Part shown: positions 26,183 through 34,798 of the stretch, piece after piece
How the letters are laid out: each line of letters starts with the position of its first letter
Position numbering within the stretch: the first letter of the stretch is position 1
Source of the DNA: Mytilus californianus
Taxonomy: Eukaryota; Mollusca; Bivalvia; Mytilida; Mytilidae
DNA: 64,000 nt
Reading direction: 5' to 3'
Assembly: GCF_021869535.1 (NCBI RefSeq)
Contig: NW_026262581.1
Coordinates: forward strand, 112,744,771-112,808,770
Notes under the pieces: generated by a model
The model's input: only the letters and a program-made list of their open reading frames with translations
Told to the model about the DNA's origin: nothing
Databases searched by the model: none
Position numbers and translations under genes: made by a program

Positions 26183-29176
26183 TATCTGTTAATTGATATA
26201 GACAATGAGTAATTGCATTATAAATTTACTGAAGCTAGATCAGAGATGTTAGACAATTATGTCAGAAGTATGGTAGTTCGTTCAACAATGCCATGTAAAA
26301 TAAATTTTCTATTTCTCAGACACCACCATGTCAGCCAAAAACAAGCCGCTGGCTTGCATTCATTGCCAAACCAAAATAAATAAAATCTGTATTGATAAAA
26401 TTTTACTGCTTTCAAACTAGTCAAAGAAGGTTAATACCTTTACTAATTGTGGTAATAAAGCATGAGTTACCTTCATCGTAGGAACATGAAAATGAAAACG
26501 GCTGCAATATATTGAAGGACAAGAACATTGACAAAGCCTAGAACATTATTGCATTCATGACTTCCTGTCCGACCACATAGTATGTCAATCTTTATTGTAA
26601 TTTATCCATACATTTAATTGATACATATAACAATGACCAAACTAGCAAGCAAATTGACAAAATTTATGACACACATACTTGAATATAAACAGCTCTAAGG
26701 ATATAACCCAAATGTTTCAGTTCATTTGTGAATATTTACATAGACATGGGAGGTAACTGGTATGTAAGTTTAGTGGTGAACATAGCTGCATCTTAGTTTA
26801 TTATGTGATGCCTTAGTAAAAATGTGTTCCTTTCTTTCTTAAAACCATATATGTAGTAGATTTAACTTTGCTTTATTCCTACAAACCTGTTGTATGCTGT
26901 TCTTTTTAACTCTTGTACAGCTTGATTCAGCTGTGAATGAGTTCTGGATGCATATATTATTTTTGGCACAGCTAAAAGGAAAGAATGGTTACAATTTTAT
27001 AATAATTTATTCTGTTAGGGAAATTGTACAAATATCTTTCCATTCATTACATAACAAATGTTGTATGAAATTCTTGTTTTGGATCTTTTTGAATACTCAA
27101 ATGTATTTGTAATTTCATACAGCTACATAATTGTGTTGTTGTTGATGAAAAAAATCTAAAAACATAGACAATCATTGATTACAAAGGTGGCCTTGATTAA
27201 TCTCAATGTGAAAGGGCTAAATTGAAGATCACAATTAAAGTTACTGTGAGCAAAATGACACCCTCCCCAGCCACCACATAAAGCAATGACAAGGTCTATG
27301 ATTTGCTTAGTAAAAAATAATTGGAATAAAAGAACAAAATTGGTGATGCACAATGGCATTATATATGTTTAAAATTCTGAGAGAAAGTTTCAATAAATTT
27401 GAATAAGGGGTATTTGAAAAGAAGTGGATAAAATGTGGACTGAAGTGTGAAGATATGACAAAGTCAATGTGTCATGCCAAGGTAAACCTCATAAATCATT
27501 TAAATGAAAGAATGAAATATGAGATGAAAGATTACATCACGTGAGTAAGATTTTGTTACCATTATATATACATTTAAAAAAAAACAAACTCATGATCAAT
27601 ATCTATAGGCAACACAAAAAAAATCAAGACAACTGTTGAATCTCAGAATGAACAAAGGACAATATGACAATACAAAAGACATAGTAACACTTTGGGGAGG
27701 ATAGCAATATTTGAGAACTTATCTCAAATGATGATTTCACAGTCATTGAAACATGAAAAGTATGTAGTAGTCGGCATCATAGGAGGATGTTATACCATTG
27801 ACAATGCTTTATGAAGATCTATCCTTACACATGTTTTAATACTGTAACTCTCTTAGTATTAACAAAATACTGACCCCCTGTATGGAGGGTGGAAATAATA
27901 CCCCATTTACCGGTAGATGCATCTTATACAAAATTAAATTACTGAAGAGGTGTATCTTAGAAATTATTTAAAATGTTAAACTTCAACTTATTCAATGAAG
28001 CATAAATATGAGTTTAAACCACACATTTTTGGTTGGAGACCTTTATACAACTCTAGATACATCTTCAGAAAAGTAGTATTATTGTTTGTAAGTATCTTAA
28101 CTGTGTGTAATATACATATAGGTCAGCAACTTTTAGTTGAAGGCTATATAATACTACCCTTGATGCGTCCATAGTTAGATGAAGTTCTATGTACTAGTAG
28201 GCTGCTATTGATATAAAGCCAGATTTGAGTTAAAGCAGGTGAATATTGGTTATTTGAACTTTATCTTGTGTCATGAAAATCAGTGTCTCCAAAATTCTGT
28301 CTTAAATTTGACCTTTCTATCATAAAAATTGTAACCAGTCAAAATTATTAATTACCAAATTCACTTCCTCCCCATGTCAATCCTGTTGAAGATTGTAAAC
28401 TTTTACTAAGTTTTTCTACATCTTGTTGTATATTCTGTTCTCCCATAATAGAAGCAATAGAGACCTGTCGATTCAGCTCTGTCTGGGCCTTTCTGGACTC
28501 CAGCCATGCAAGTGTAGAACAAAGTAAACACAATGTTTTCCCAGTTCCTGTTGGACTTTCCAGGATACCATTAACATTCTGCAAATAATTACATACATAG
28601 CAATCCATTTATTTTACATAACAATCATGATAATGTAGATTCAAATAGTTTTTTTCCACATCTTTTTAACTTTCACTGCCTCAATTCCATTTGCTCTTAG
28701 TAGTGCATTCTTTTTGTAATTCTATCACATTTAAATTTCACTGCCTAAATTCCATTTGCTCTTAGTAGTACATTCTTTTTGTAATTCTATCACATTTTTA
28801 ACCTTCTTGTTACTTTTTTAATTGCAGATAATTCATTTTCACAAAAGTGATGCATCTTTAATTATTGTAAAATTTGAAATGTAATGTGCATTACAAAAAG
28901 GTTTTGAATAGCTGATTTACAAATCATCAGGAACTGTTTATAATAATAGGGATTGAACCCTTGTATTGACATTTAGACTAAGAACAATCACAAAATAAAC
29001 TATTGATCAGGAAGGTTTAAATCAGGGCAATCTTTGAGAAATATATATAAAAATAGTTTATATTTAATATATACCTTTTGCAAGGATTCCATTACTTTTT
29101 CCATATAGGTAACTTGGCAAGGGTAAGGTTCAAATGGAAAGCTGACCTGTACCCCACTTATATTTAACAATGGCAT
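1004..29176 (-). CDS. RTEL1: Regulator of telomere elongation helicase 1 (RTEL1), 26 exons, 3' end outside window
   Basis: RTEL1 is an Fe-S superfamily 2 DNA helicase (XPD/FANCJ/DDX11 group). It unwinds T-loops and G-quadruplexes and dismantles D-loops during replication and recombination in the nucleus. Exons, 5' to 3': 29176-29075, 28578-28356, 26971-26887, 24266-24185, 22879-22819, 22265-22181, 19826-19742, 18439-18374, 17973-17817, 16824-16786, 16199-16121, 15551-15451, 14556-14498, 14182-14108, 13641-13557, 13166-13034, 11593-11480, 10308-10268, 9534-9449, 7501-7424, 6657-6580, 6308-6168, 4343-4228, 3472-3349, 2917-2767, 1116-1004. They total 2559 nt, 853 codons, with phase kept at every GT/AG junction. 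Walker A, four Fe-S cysteines, the DEAH box and motif VI are all present. The C-terminal harmonin-like domains, PIP box and RING region of the family should lie left of the window. No break is seen. Introns are largely filled with repeats. Confidence 0.95.
1240..1555 (+). repeat. LINE-like 3' tail with (ATTC)n
   Basis: This AT-rich stretch ends in 'gagaaataaa' followed by 'attcattcattcat'. A poly(A)-signal-like hexamer just before a short tandem tail is typical of L2/CR1-group LINE or SINE 3' ends. No recognisable reverse-transcriptase sequence precedes it, so it would be a 5'-truncated copy. It lies in RTEL1 intron 25. Confidence 0.4.
1733..1858. mobile_element. GGACC-type MITE, copy 1 (internally deleted)
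   Basis: It shares 'gaccaccaaaattttgcaaa', 'cacaattttggtattttgc' and 'gaggaccagcagat' with copies at 2038 and 62597. It lacks the 'ttttcttcaaggaccacc' segment of the fuller copies, so it carries an internal deletion. Confidence 0.6.
2038..2194. mobile_element. GGACC-type MITE, copy 2
   Basis: The copy begins near 'gtggtcca' and carries 'aaggaccacc' near its other end, forming short inverted ends (GTGGTCC/GGACCAC). Its 3' flank 'gttttcgtgaagtctgaatg' is shared with copy 1, so the repeat extends past the inverted ends. No coding potential. Confidence 0.6.
2225..2790. repeat. Minisatellite of about 38 bp, 15 units, overlapping RTEL1 exon 25 end
   Basis: About fifteen units read 'ggcctaacctttggaatgtt' then 'tcagacttatgtaacatt' on the plus strand, with a period near 38 bp. 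The unit nearest the gene overlaps the last coding bases and the 5' splice site of exon 25. Read on the gene strand, most units therefore carry a CCAAAG|GTTA-like copy of the donor inside the intron. Confidence 0.85.
2767..2917 (-). CDS. RTEL1: RTEL1 exon 25 (post-helicase linker)
   Basis: It encodes a basic linker beginning [20 protein letters not shown] and ending with VASLKQSK. The SLKQ block matches the region after the helicase core in vertebrate RTEL1, and KPKKK could act in nuclear import. The donor CCAAAG|GTTAGG is phase 1 and joins in frame to exon 26. The last 20 or so exon bases plus the donor are the first unit of the adjoining minisatellite. Confidence 0.85.
4228..4343 (-). CDS. 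RTEL1: RTEL1 exon 23 (motif VI)
   Basis: It encodes [20 protein letters not shown] and then [28 protein letters not shown] (703-711) is motif VI and contains the arginine finger. Confidence 0.96.
4561..5899. mobile_element. TIR element T1 with repeat-built arms, TATC target duplication
   Basis: The ends are inverted: the left begins TGTAACACTCCAAAACGTG, and the right, reverse-complemented, begins TGTAACAATCAGAAACGTG. Both are flanked by TATC (4557-4560 and 5900-5903). The arms are runs of short motifs, 'cccaaacatgtcc' on the left and 'ggacatgtttggg' on the right. No transposase is seen, so it would be non-autonomous. It lies in RTEL1 intron 22 and contains a copy of the dispersed 'ttaatgtccagtagcaaat' sequence near 5026. 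Confidence 0.75.
6168..6308 (-). CDS. RTEL1: RTEL1 exon 22 (motif V)
   Basis: It encodes [20 protein letters not shown], then [15 protein letters not shown], spanning residues 639-685. SEGLDF is helicase motif V, and GLPYPP follows as in all family members. Exactly 47 codons, phase 0 at both ends. Confidence 0.95.
6721..7006 (+). mobile_element. Family G repeat, copy 1
   Basis: Its 5' end is the palindrome TCCAtagtacaTGGA followed directly by TGCCCC. Its 3' end is the hairpin ATGCCCCtaggtGGGGCAT. The body has 'gacagacggactgac', a motif common in mollusc repeats. A related, more diverged copy is at 24491. It lies in RTEL1 intron 20. Confidence 0.65.
8315..8950 (+). mobile_element. Family A repeat, copy 1 (pearl/HINE-like)
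   Basis: It starts with the palindrome AGGCTCTcaAGAGCCT and then CGCTCACC. It ends with the hairpin GGGGCCC-GAA-GGGCCCC and then GGTGAGC, the reverse complement of the start motif. The body contains 'gggcaataactccttaagg', 'gatataagccaaaaactgc' and 'tagccatggcggccatg', all repeated in the longer copies at 40997 and 59056. It lies in RTEL1 intron 19. It is non-coding. Confidence 0.75.
9604..9690. repeat. Mytilid-type interspersed repeat fragment
   Basis: It contains 'gttgtctcattggcaatcat' followed by 'accacatctcc'. I know this sequence as a very abundant interspersed repeat in mussel genomes. A fragment of the same family in the opposite orientation is at about 62750. It supports a mytilid source but cannot be confirmed here. 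Confidence 0.5.
10451..11041 (+). mobile_element. Family E repeat (pearl/HINE-like)
   Basis: The 5' palindrome GTGAGcgcaCTCAC is followed by ATACCCCACG. Three core units of about 164 bp follow, each with 'aatttcctgtcaatatgcac', 'gaaattctgttgtgtggttt' and 'ttcaaaggggcataactcc'. The 3' hairpin GCAACtcGTTGC is followed by GTGGGGTAT, the reverse complement of the start motif. It lies in RTEL1 intron 17. An ORF crossing the last unit is not coding. Confidence 0.7.
11740..12660. repeat. Degenerate tandem repeat, about 130-170 bp units
   Basis: Phrases such as 'gaccttgacat', 'cctattgacc', 'aaaatcaatagg' and 'catgggacattatcaaac' recur several times with drift. It is probably the decayed core of another tandem-core element. 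Its ends could not be placed. It lies in RTEL1 intron 16. Confidence 0.5.
13034..13166 (-). CDS. RTEL1: RTEL1 exon 16 (LTSGTLSP motif)
   Basis: It encodes [15 protein letters not shown] and later [17 protein letters not shown]. The SGTLSP block (residues 491-496) is the conserved helicase motif that opens helicase domain 2 in XPD-like enzymes. Confidence 0.94.
14664..14900. repeat. Low-complexity block: (AAAAAC)n and C-rich tract
   Basis: A short (AAAAAC)n run is followed by a strand-asymmetric C-rich tract with many 'cccac', 'cccc' and 'cttcc' motifs. It lies in RTEL1 intron 12. No gene is seen. Confidence 0.6.
18374..18439 (-). CDS. RTEL1: RTEL1 exon 8 (DEAH box)
   Basis: It encodes [20 protein letters not shown] plus NL. 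The Walker B DEAH box is at residues 258-261. It is exactly 22 codons with phase-0 ends. Confidence 0.95.
18957..19620 (+). mobile_element. Family C repeat, copy 2
   Basis: This is the best-preserved C copy. It has CTGTTAACACtg at the start, three core units of about 165 bp, and a 3' end with the hairpin TTGACtcTGTCAA joined to GGCGAGACA. The start motif's relative in this copy is 'gctcgcc'. It lies in RTEL1 intron 7 and ends 121 bp before exon 7. Confidence 0.75.
19742..19826 (-). CDS. RTEL1: RTEL1 exon 7 (fourth Fe-S cysteine, VCPYY)
   Basis: It encodes [19 protein letters not shown] and then [10 protein letters not shown]. Cys215 completes the Fe-S set. The MPYNYLLD block is typical of the XPD-like arch and Fe-S region. 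Confidence 0.93.
20460..21679. mobile_element. TIR element T2 with TA flanks
   Basis: The left end reads CCGTAGATACTCGCCTAATA. The right end, reverse-complemented, reads CCGTTCCTACTCGCTTATTA. Both sit against a TA dinucleotide (20458-20459 and 21680-21681), and 'agtcg' repeats follow inside. TA flanks suit a Tc1/mariner/pogo-type non-autonomous element, but no transposase is seen. It lies in RTEL1 intron 6. Confidence 0.6.
22819..22879 (-). CDS. RTEL1: RTEL1 exon 5 (second and third Fe-S cysteines)
   Basis: This 61-bp micro-exon encodes [20 protein letters not shown]. Cys168 and Cys177 are the second and third Fe-S ligands, nine residues apart as in vertebrate RTEL1. Confidence 0.92.
23109..23165 (+). 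repeat. GGAT microsatellite plus dispersed 'TTAATGTCCAG' sequence
   Basis: 'gatggatggatggct' is followed by 'atttaatgtccagtggcaaa'. The same pairing occurs in reverse complement near 47610-47650, and the second part alone near 5026. This points to a short dispersed repeat. Confidence 0.45.
24185..24266 (-). CDS. RTEL1: RTEL1 exon 4 (first Fe-S cysteine)
   Basis: It encodes [18 protein letters not shown] and following residues to NNSNK. Cys150 in SREQLC is the first [4Fe-4S] ligand. The exon is only 82 bp, and was found by translating the minus strand between exons 3 and 5. The phase-0 donor AAA|GTAGGT restores the frame into exon 5. Confidence 0.9.
24491..24759 (+). mobile_element. Family G repeat, copy 2 (diverged)
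   Basis: It shares 'tgtgtccatag', 'cgcactatca', the 'gacagacc'-like region and 'aaacataatgccc' with copy 1, but the terminal hairpin is eroded. It lies in RTEL1 intron 3. Confidence 0.5.
25022..25503 (+). mobile_element. Family C repeat, copy 3 (3' truncated)
   Basis: It has the family start (AATAAACTGTTatCACAG, then ATATGTCT) and about two and a half core units, then loses homology after 'caatagaccatga'. The usual 'acagcatacctatgtctcg' end is missing. It lies in RTEL1 intron 3, preceded by a short (AT)n run. Confidence 0.65.
25507..26182. repeat. Direct repeat of about 110 bp with 430-bp spacer, ending in (AT)n
   Basis: The stretch starting 'ctaccaagaaatttgttttg' and ending 'caatttagacttgtttat' occurs at about 25518 and again at about 26058, nearly identical. 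The second copy runs into an (AT)n tract at 26157-26182. The spacer is slightly richer in G+C than its surroundings. No coding sequence is recognised. Confidence 0.6.
28356..28578 (-). CDS. RTEL1: RTEL1 exon 2 (Walker A)
   Basis: The exon opens [20 protein letters not shown]. The P-loop lysine falls at residue 48, the same number as the catalytic lysine of human RTEL1. The rest is a variable Ser/Gln-rich insert ending GSEFG. The donor is phase 1 (G|GTAATT). Confidence 0.95.
28671..28800. repeat. 65-bp tandem duplication
   Basis: Two adjacent copies begin 'tttcactgcc' at 28671 and 28736 and differ at only a few bases, so the duplication is recent. It lies in RTEL1 intron 1. Confidence 0.8.
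29075..29176 (-). CDS. RTEL1: RTEL1 exon 1 (start codon, Q-motif region)
   Basis: It encodes residues 1-34, starting [20 protein letters not shown] and ending at a phase-0 donor AAG|GTATAT. The 'FPFEPYPCQ' stretch is the RTEL1 Q-motif region. The ATG was chosen because the family protein starts a few residues before this motif. An in-frame ATG six codons upstream precedes no conserved sequence. Two possible acceptors just upstream (around 29210 and 29233) suggest a separate 5' UTR exon. Confidence 0.9.
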
Positions 29177-29389
29177 AGTTCTGCTTACTTTGTACAACTA
29201 CATTAACATGCTGAAATAACTTTTAGAGAACCTGAAAAACATTCAACAACAATATGTATTTATTGCCAAGAGCAATATGATTTTTCTTGTTTCACTGCAC
29301 ATTTGAGTCACTGTCTCATTGATCTTTACTCTCTATCTCCTTTTAATAGGAGTTCCAGGATAACCTACACTACACATATTTTATCTATC

Positions 29390-29880
29390 CTAGGGCAATA
29401 GCTAAAAAAAAATGTTTGAGGGGCACAACTCTTTCAAAACTAGTTGATTGGCATAGATTTTCTAACTTGTACAAAATAATGCTGATATAATCCTTTGATA
29501 TATTAAAGTTTGATAAAATCTGGTAAAAATTGTACAAGTTAATTATATAAGAGTGCTTACTATGCAATTTTTCATAGAAATATTAATTCTAAGGGCATAA
29601 CTCTGAAAAAAAATAGTTGATCAGCACTGATTTTTTAATTTGTCCCAAGACATTGCTGATATAAACATCTGATGCAAGATAAATAAAAATCTACATGTGA
29701 GAGCACATACAATGCAATTTACCATATGATTAATATTTCCAAGGGCATTACTTTTTTAAAAATAGTTGATCGGCACTGATTTTCAAACTTGTCCAAGACA
29801 AGTGTTGATATAAACCTCTGATTCAAGTTTTATAAAAATTTAGAAAATTAGATGCCCAGCATTTCTAGGTTCCCTGCAAA
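29390..29880. repeat. Three tandem units of about 170 bp upstream of RTEL1
   Basis: Units contain 'gggcataactct', 'tagttgatcggcactgattt' and 'gctgatataa'. They resemble the cores of families A and E ('gggcataactcc') and are probably the core of a further pearl-like element whose ends are not clear. Confidence 0.55.
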
Positions 29881-30659
29881 ACGATGTACATCTGACAATT
29901 TACCTATCACCAAATGGCCACACTGACATAGAACATGTAGATTTTTTTACCAACATGATAAGATATATACAAGTTTCTATGCCTGATTATTTTAGTCATT
30001 AGAATCAAATTATTTTATTAATCTAATCTTGAAAAAATATAGTAAGACTGTTTTACATGGAAAGCTAACAGGCTTACAGACTTTGTCATATTTCTTCTTC
30101 TTAATATTTCAACAATCCATCAACATACTCATGATAACCTGCTGGACACTGATGTAACAAGTGTTATGGTATCTGTTTCAATGTGTACCCATGCTGCTCT
30201 GCCCTGGACCATCTCAGGCTGGTGTGTTTGTGATTTATGTGAATCCTAGATGCAGCTGCTGCGTTCTAGCTTTTGGTCTTAACAAGTGAAGTATAAACTT
30301 TTGCTTTAAACTATTTTTGAATTGACCTTTAGGTTTCTCTTACGGTTTATGACCCCCTTTCTGTAGTACTGTGTATTATGAAATTTTCAAAGTGTAATAA
30401 TGTCAAAACAGTAGAAATACTGCATGAAACAGACATGCCATTTTATACATATAACAAAGAGAAGTGTCATTTACAGAAATTATATTTATTGTCTAATTAC
30501 ATTTAGTTGAAAATGTGGATCTAATGTTGACTCAAGCCAAAATTTTTACAGAAAATCCAATGACTTTATTACAGGGACTTTCATTTTTACCATTTGAAAC
30601 CTAGATTACTCACTAGTTTATCCATGGTGTGCTAGCATTTATTGTTTACAAAAAGTCCT

Positions 30660-30910
30660 AACAACTGCGCATGCATGGACCTGAATAGACTATCTTCTTT
30701 AGGCTCTTAAAAATTTGTGAAAATTGGTATTTACAAACATCGTTACCACCCTAAATCTTGAATATTATTATATATTTACTCAATGTATATAGGTATAATC
30801 AATACATAACTAAAATACACCATTAAAAGCAGATTTCACTTTTTGAAATATATTTTGACAGATACCGCCAAATATCATGTGACCAAATTGTAAACCGGAA
30901 GTAAACAAAC
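30660..30910. promoter_or_regulatory. Candidate RTEL1 promoter region
   Basis: Within 250 bp there is an NRF1-like TGCGCATGC (about 30667), an M-box TCATGTGA (about 30875) and an ETS-type ACCGGAAGT (about 30893). These elements are common at TATA-less housekeeping promoters. The region is about 1.5-1.7 kb upstream of the RTEL1 start codon, just before the LINE. A 5' UTR exon would be needed to link it to exon 1. This is inference only. Confidence 0.3.
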
Positions 30911-31100
30911 ATCTCATTCAGAAACTTTACTTTGCTGCTTATTAATCAGGCATTTCATATAACCTGTACTCCTGAGTTGCCCAGGAGGCGAAGATTAACA
31001 CGTGTACACTCTACTAACAACTGATGTACCCTCTTTCCACACTTCTGATCTCAAGCACAGGTATTTAATCATAGTAAAGCATTAATTATAGGAAAACACG

Positions 31101-31661
31101 GTGTGCCATACACAATCAACCATGGTACTAAAATACTGTATTATTGTACTACCTGTCTTATTCTCACTAATTAATATTCTTGGTGCTAAGACAATATGTA
31201 ACATAACACCACATACAAGACCACTTGCTTATAACATATTATTACAAATTCCATCTAATCATTATCCCATCATAAGTGTATTTGCACTCCAGAAAAGTAG
31301 TTGGGGCAGGCCAAATTCAGTCCAGATATTGAAAGCATTGAAATCAAAGGCTCCGCAACAAGTGCAGTCATACTTATTCATCCTGCTAATTGCAAATGCC
31401 TTTGACACAGAAACAAACCCTGGTCCTAGGTGGCTATGTGGAACATGTCAAAAGGCTGTTACATGGAAACATAAAGCACTTTGTTGTGACAGTTGTGATG
31501 TTTGGTATCACATTGATTGTCAAGGAATGTCACCTCAACACTATGGCTGTATGAATGCTAGTAACATCAGCTGGGAATGCATACAATGTGGTATGCCAAC
31601 TTCTCAACTAGTCTGTTTAACCACTCGACCATTAAAACATCAAATCTATATGACACATTGA
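31101..31661 (+). pseudogene. LINE ORF, N-terminal part: hydrophobic leader, 2A-like motif, PHD finger
   Basis: The 186-residue product has a hydrophobic stretch at residues 9-23 ([15 protein letters not shown]), a second at about 91-99, then DTETNPGP at 102-109. This fits the 2A ribosome-skipping core DxExNPGP. A C4HC3 PHD finger follows with C113, C116, C129, C132, H137, C140, C160 and C163. The stop TGA at 31659 is followed at once by an in-frame ATG. After the PHD finger, a neighbouring frame carries the Ser/Leu-rich sequence usually found there in relatives, so the stop is reached through a frameshift. Threonine in place of the usual V/I after the first Asp may weaken skipping. Confidence 0.75.
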
Positions 31662-32249
31662 ATGATAACTCAGTATTGGGGAGCCCAGGTGCTCCAAAAG
31701 CCACATCCTCACCGATACCTTAACAATTGTAAAAATAAAAAGAAACAGCGTACTACAAATAAAAACAGAAAATCTATTAGAGTTCTTAACATTAATTTCC
31801 AGTCCATTCGAAATAAAAAACCAGAACTTCTACAATTGATAGACTCTGCAAAACCAGATATCATCCTTGGTACTGAAACTTGGCTTGACAAAAACTCATC
31901 CTCGTTCAAATACTTCCCAACAGATCTTTATAACATCTATAGAACTGATAGACCACCAAGTAAAAACAACCAAAGCTATGGAGGGGTATTACTTGCAGTC
32001 ACCAAAGAATTTATCAGCACAGAAATCCAAGAACTAAAAACTGACTGTGAAATCATTTGGGCACAAATAAACATACCGGGTGCAAAAAACCTTCTGGTTG
32101 GAAGTTATTATAGACCACCTTCAGATGATGGGAACTCCATAAAACAATTAGACTTATCATTAAGTAGAATAAATCAAACTTCAAACAGTAACATATTAGT
32201 AGGTGGCGATTTCAATCTAGGCCACATTGACTGGTCTGTCCCTAAGTAA
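31662..32249 (+). pseudogene. LINE AP-endonuclease domain (broken)
   Basis: It encodes the EN domain that nicks target DNA for target-primed reverse transcription. Motifs are LNINFQSIRNK, GTETWL, SYYRPP and GDFNLGHIDW. The frame ends at a stop soon after the last of these. The SDHDIV motif that completes the fold (near 32430) is in another frame. Confidence 0.85.
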
Positions 32250-32478
32250 TACCAGGGAAACCAGATCAAGAACAGCACAATTCACTTTTAGAACTACAAT
32301 GTACTATATGATCATAATTTACACCAAATAGTTAATATACCAACAAGAAAAGAAAGAATCTTAAGACTTAGTACTGTTCAATAATCCATCTAACATTAAC
32401 AAGGTCAGTACACTACCACCAATAGGCCTTAGTGACCACGACATTGTCTATGTAGAATCTGACATCTGGTTATGCAGG

Positions 32479-32838
32479 GTGAGAGAAAAGCCTAAAAAAA
32501 TATTAAAATATAACAAAGCCAACTGGAGTAAAATCAAGTCAGATCTAGAAAAAACATACAATGATCTACAAAACCTAGAGGACAAAACAAATGTAAATGA
32601 TTTGTGGAACACATTTAAAACAAATCTTACACAATCATTGGAAAACAACATCCCACACAAGTTCTTAACATACAAAAACAGACTACCTTGGATTCATAAC
32701 AACCTCAGGAAAATGATAAATAGAAAAAATAAATTATATTATAAAATGAAACAAAACATCAAGTATGCAGACAAGTACAAACATCTGAAAAAACCAAGTA
32801 CAAAAAGAACAGAGGGAAGCATATTGGGGTTATATTGA
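32479..32838 (+). pseudogene. LINE EN-RT linker segment
   Basis: A Lys/Asn-rich stretch includes VNDLWNTFKTNLTQSLENNI and PWIHNNLRKMINRKNKLY, typical of the linker before the reverse transcriptase in CR1/jockey-group elements. It is out of frame with both neighbours. Confidence 0.75.
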
Positions 32839-32848
32839 AAAAATTATA

Positions 32849-34621
32849 TTGGATCTACCCATAAATGAACCGGACCAACCATGTAACAATCAGTCAAAAC
32901 ATAAAAAACTGTTTTCCTTTATAAAATCACTGCGCACAGATAACACCGGTGTAGCTCCTCTGAAAAAAGAAGGACAGTTAATAGCAGACACAAAGCAAAA
33001 GGCAGACATCCTCAACACACAGTTCCAATCAGTGTTTACAACCGAATCAAATAACAGCATTCCAGACAAAGGTCCAAGCTCACACCCCACAATAACACCA
33101 CTAGAAATATCACTACCAGGTGTCAAGAAACTTCTACTCAACATAAACCCACATAAGGCAACTGGCCCAGATAACATCAGTGGCAGAATATTAAAAGAAC
33201 TCAATGATCAAACAGCTCCAATTCTTACACTAATCTTCAAAACATCACTTGAAACTGGCATAACACCAACAGACTGGAAACATGCCAACGTGGCACCAGT
33301 ATTTAAAAAAGGGGAAAAATACAAGCCAGTAAATTACTGCCCAATATCATTGACATGTATTTCCTGTAAACTTATGGAGCATATCATCACCAAACACATC
33401 ATCAACCACCTTGAAAAGAACAATATACTGTATGACCTCCAGCATGGCTTCCGTCAGTCACGATCATGTGAAACCCAACTCATTTCATTCCAAGAGCTTG
33501 CAGCAAATAACAAAAACAACACACAAACAGACTTAATTATAATGGACTTTGCCAAAGCATTTGACAAAGTCCCTCATAAAAGACTTCTCTATAAACTGAA
33601 CTATTATGGTATTCAAAATGAAACACTAAACTGGGTCTCTGCCTTCTTAAATGAAAGAACACAAACAGTTGTCCTGGATGGAGAGTCATCTGACCTGGCT
33701 CCAGTCACCTCAGGTGTCCCTCAAGGCACAGTTCTGGGCCCAGTATTATTCTTGGTATACATCAACGACCTACCAGAATACTTACAATCCAGTAAGCTCA
33801 GACTGTTTGCCGATGACAGTATCATCTACAAAACCATCAAATCTCAAAGTAACAGTGATGAACTCCAGTTAGATTTAGATGCAGCTGCTAGGTGGGAACA
33901 AGACTGGTTGATGGCTTTCCATCCAGACAAATGCACAGTCCTTACAGTATCACAAAAGAAAAAACAGTTTAAACATGACTATATCCTTCACAATCACAAA
34001 CTAGAACTAGTCTCTTCAGTTAAATATCTGGGCATTACACTACAAGCAAACTTAATATGGTCAAAACATACAGACAACATCATAGCTAATGGAAACAAAT
34101 CTTTGGGCTTCTTAAAAAGAAATTTAAAAACATCATGTCAGAACATCAAAACCCAGGCATATCTGGCACTAGTTAGTCCTAAGCTTGAATATTCATGTTC
34201 AGTATGGGACCCTCACACAGCAGAACAAACCTCTAAAATTGAGATGGTCCAAAGACGAGCTGCCAGATATGTCTGTAACAGGTACCATAACATCAGTAGT
34301 CCTACAGACATGATAAACTCACTAAACTGGCCCATGCTACAAGAAAGAAGACTACGCACAAAATTGATAATGTTCTACAAAATAGTACATCAAATCGTAG
34401 CAATCCCATCTGCTATTCTCATACCATCAGACAGTAGAACCCGCAAAAATCATAGTTTCACTTTCAGACACATTTCTACCAAAAGAGATACATATAAATT
34501 TTCATTTTTTCCGTACACCATTACTCAGTGGAATTTACTACCAGTCCACACAGTCGCTGTAACCTCAGTCGACACTTTCAGAGAACAGCTTACACCAACT
34601 GTTCTCCACAAATTCATTTAA
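32849..34621 (+). pseudogene. LINE reverse transcriptase
   Basis: This is the longest open stretch in the window, 590 codons. RT motifs in order are YKPVNYCPISLTCISCKLME, IIMDFAKAFDKVPHKRL, SGVPQGTVLGPVLFLVYIND, the catalytic FADDSIIY, and VKYLGI. The C-terminal region ends with the 'RAARYVCN' and 'WNLLPVHTV' blocks typical of this LINE group. The RT frame is intact but has lost its link to EN and PHD, so the element cannot move on its own. Confidence 0.92.
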
Positions 34622-34798
34622 CTCATTATTAGCCTATGTACATAGTTTTAATCACAATCTAAAATTCTTACGATGCACTTCAAATTCATTTTCAATTATT
34701 TTTGTGTTTTTGTAAATATATATATAGGCCATGCAGCGCAAAACAGTATATAATCTTCAGATAATGAAGGACTACTGAAAACCGAAAGAAGAAGAACA

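Larger units (their letters stand above)
30950..34798 (+). mobile_element. Broken CR1/L2-group LINE with 2A-like motif, PHD finger, AP-endonuclease and reverse transcriptase
   Basis: One non-LTR retrotransposon copy carries a PHD-bearing N-terminal part (31101-31661), an APE-type endonuclease (31662-32249), a linker segment (32479-32838) and a reverse transcriptase (32849-34621). The parts fall in three reading frames, so the copy is dead. The 3' UTR ends in 'gaaagaagaagaac', a short (GAA)n tail of the kind seen on CR1/L2-like elements. The 5' end is not sharply defined. It lies upstream of RTEL1, in the opposite orientation. Confidence 0.85.
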
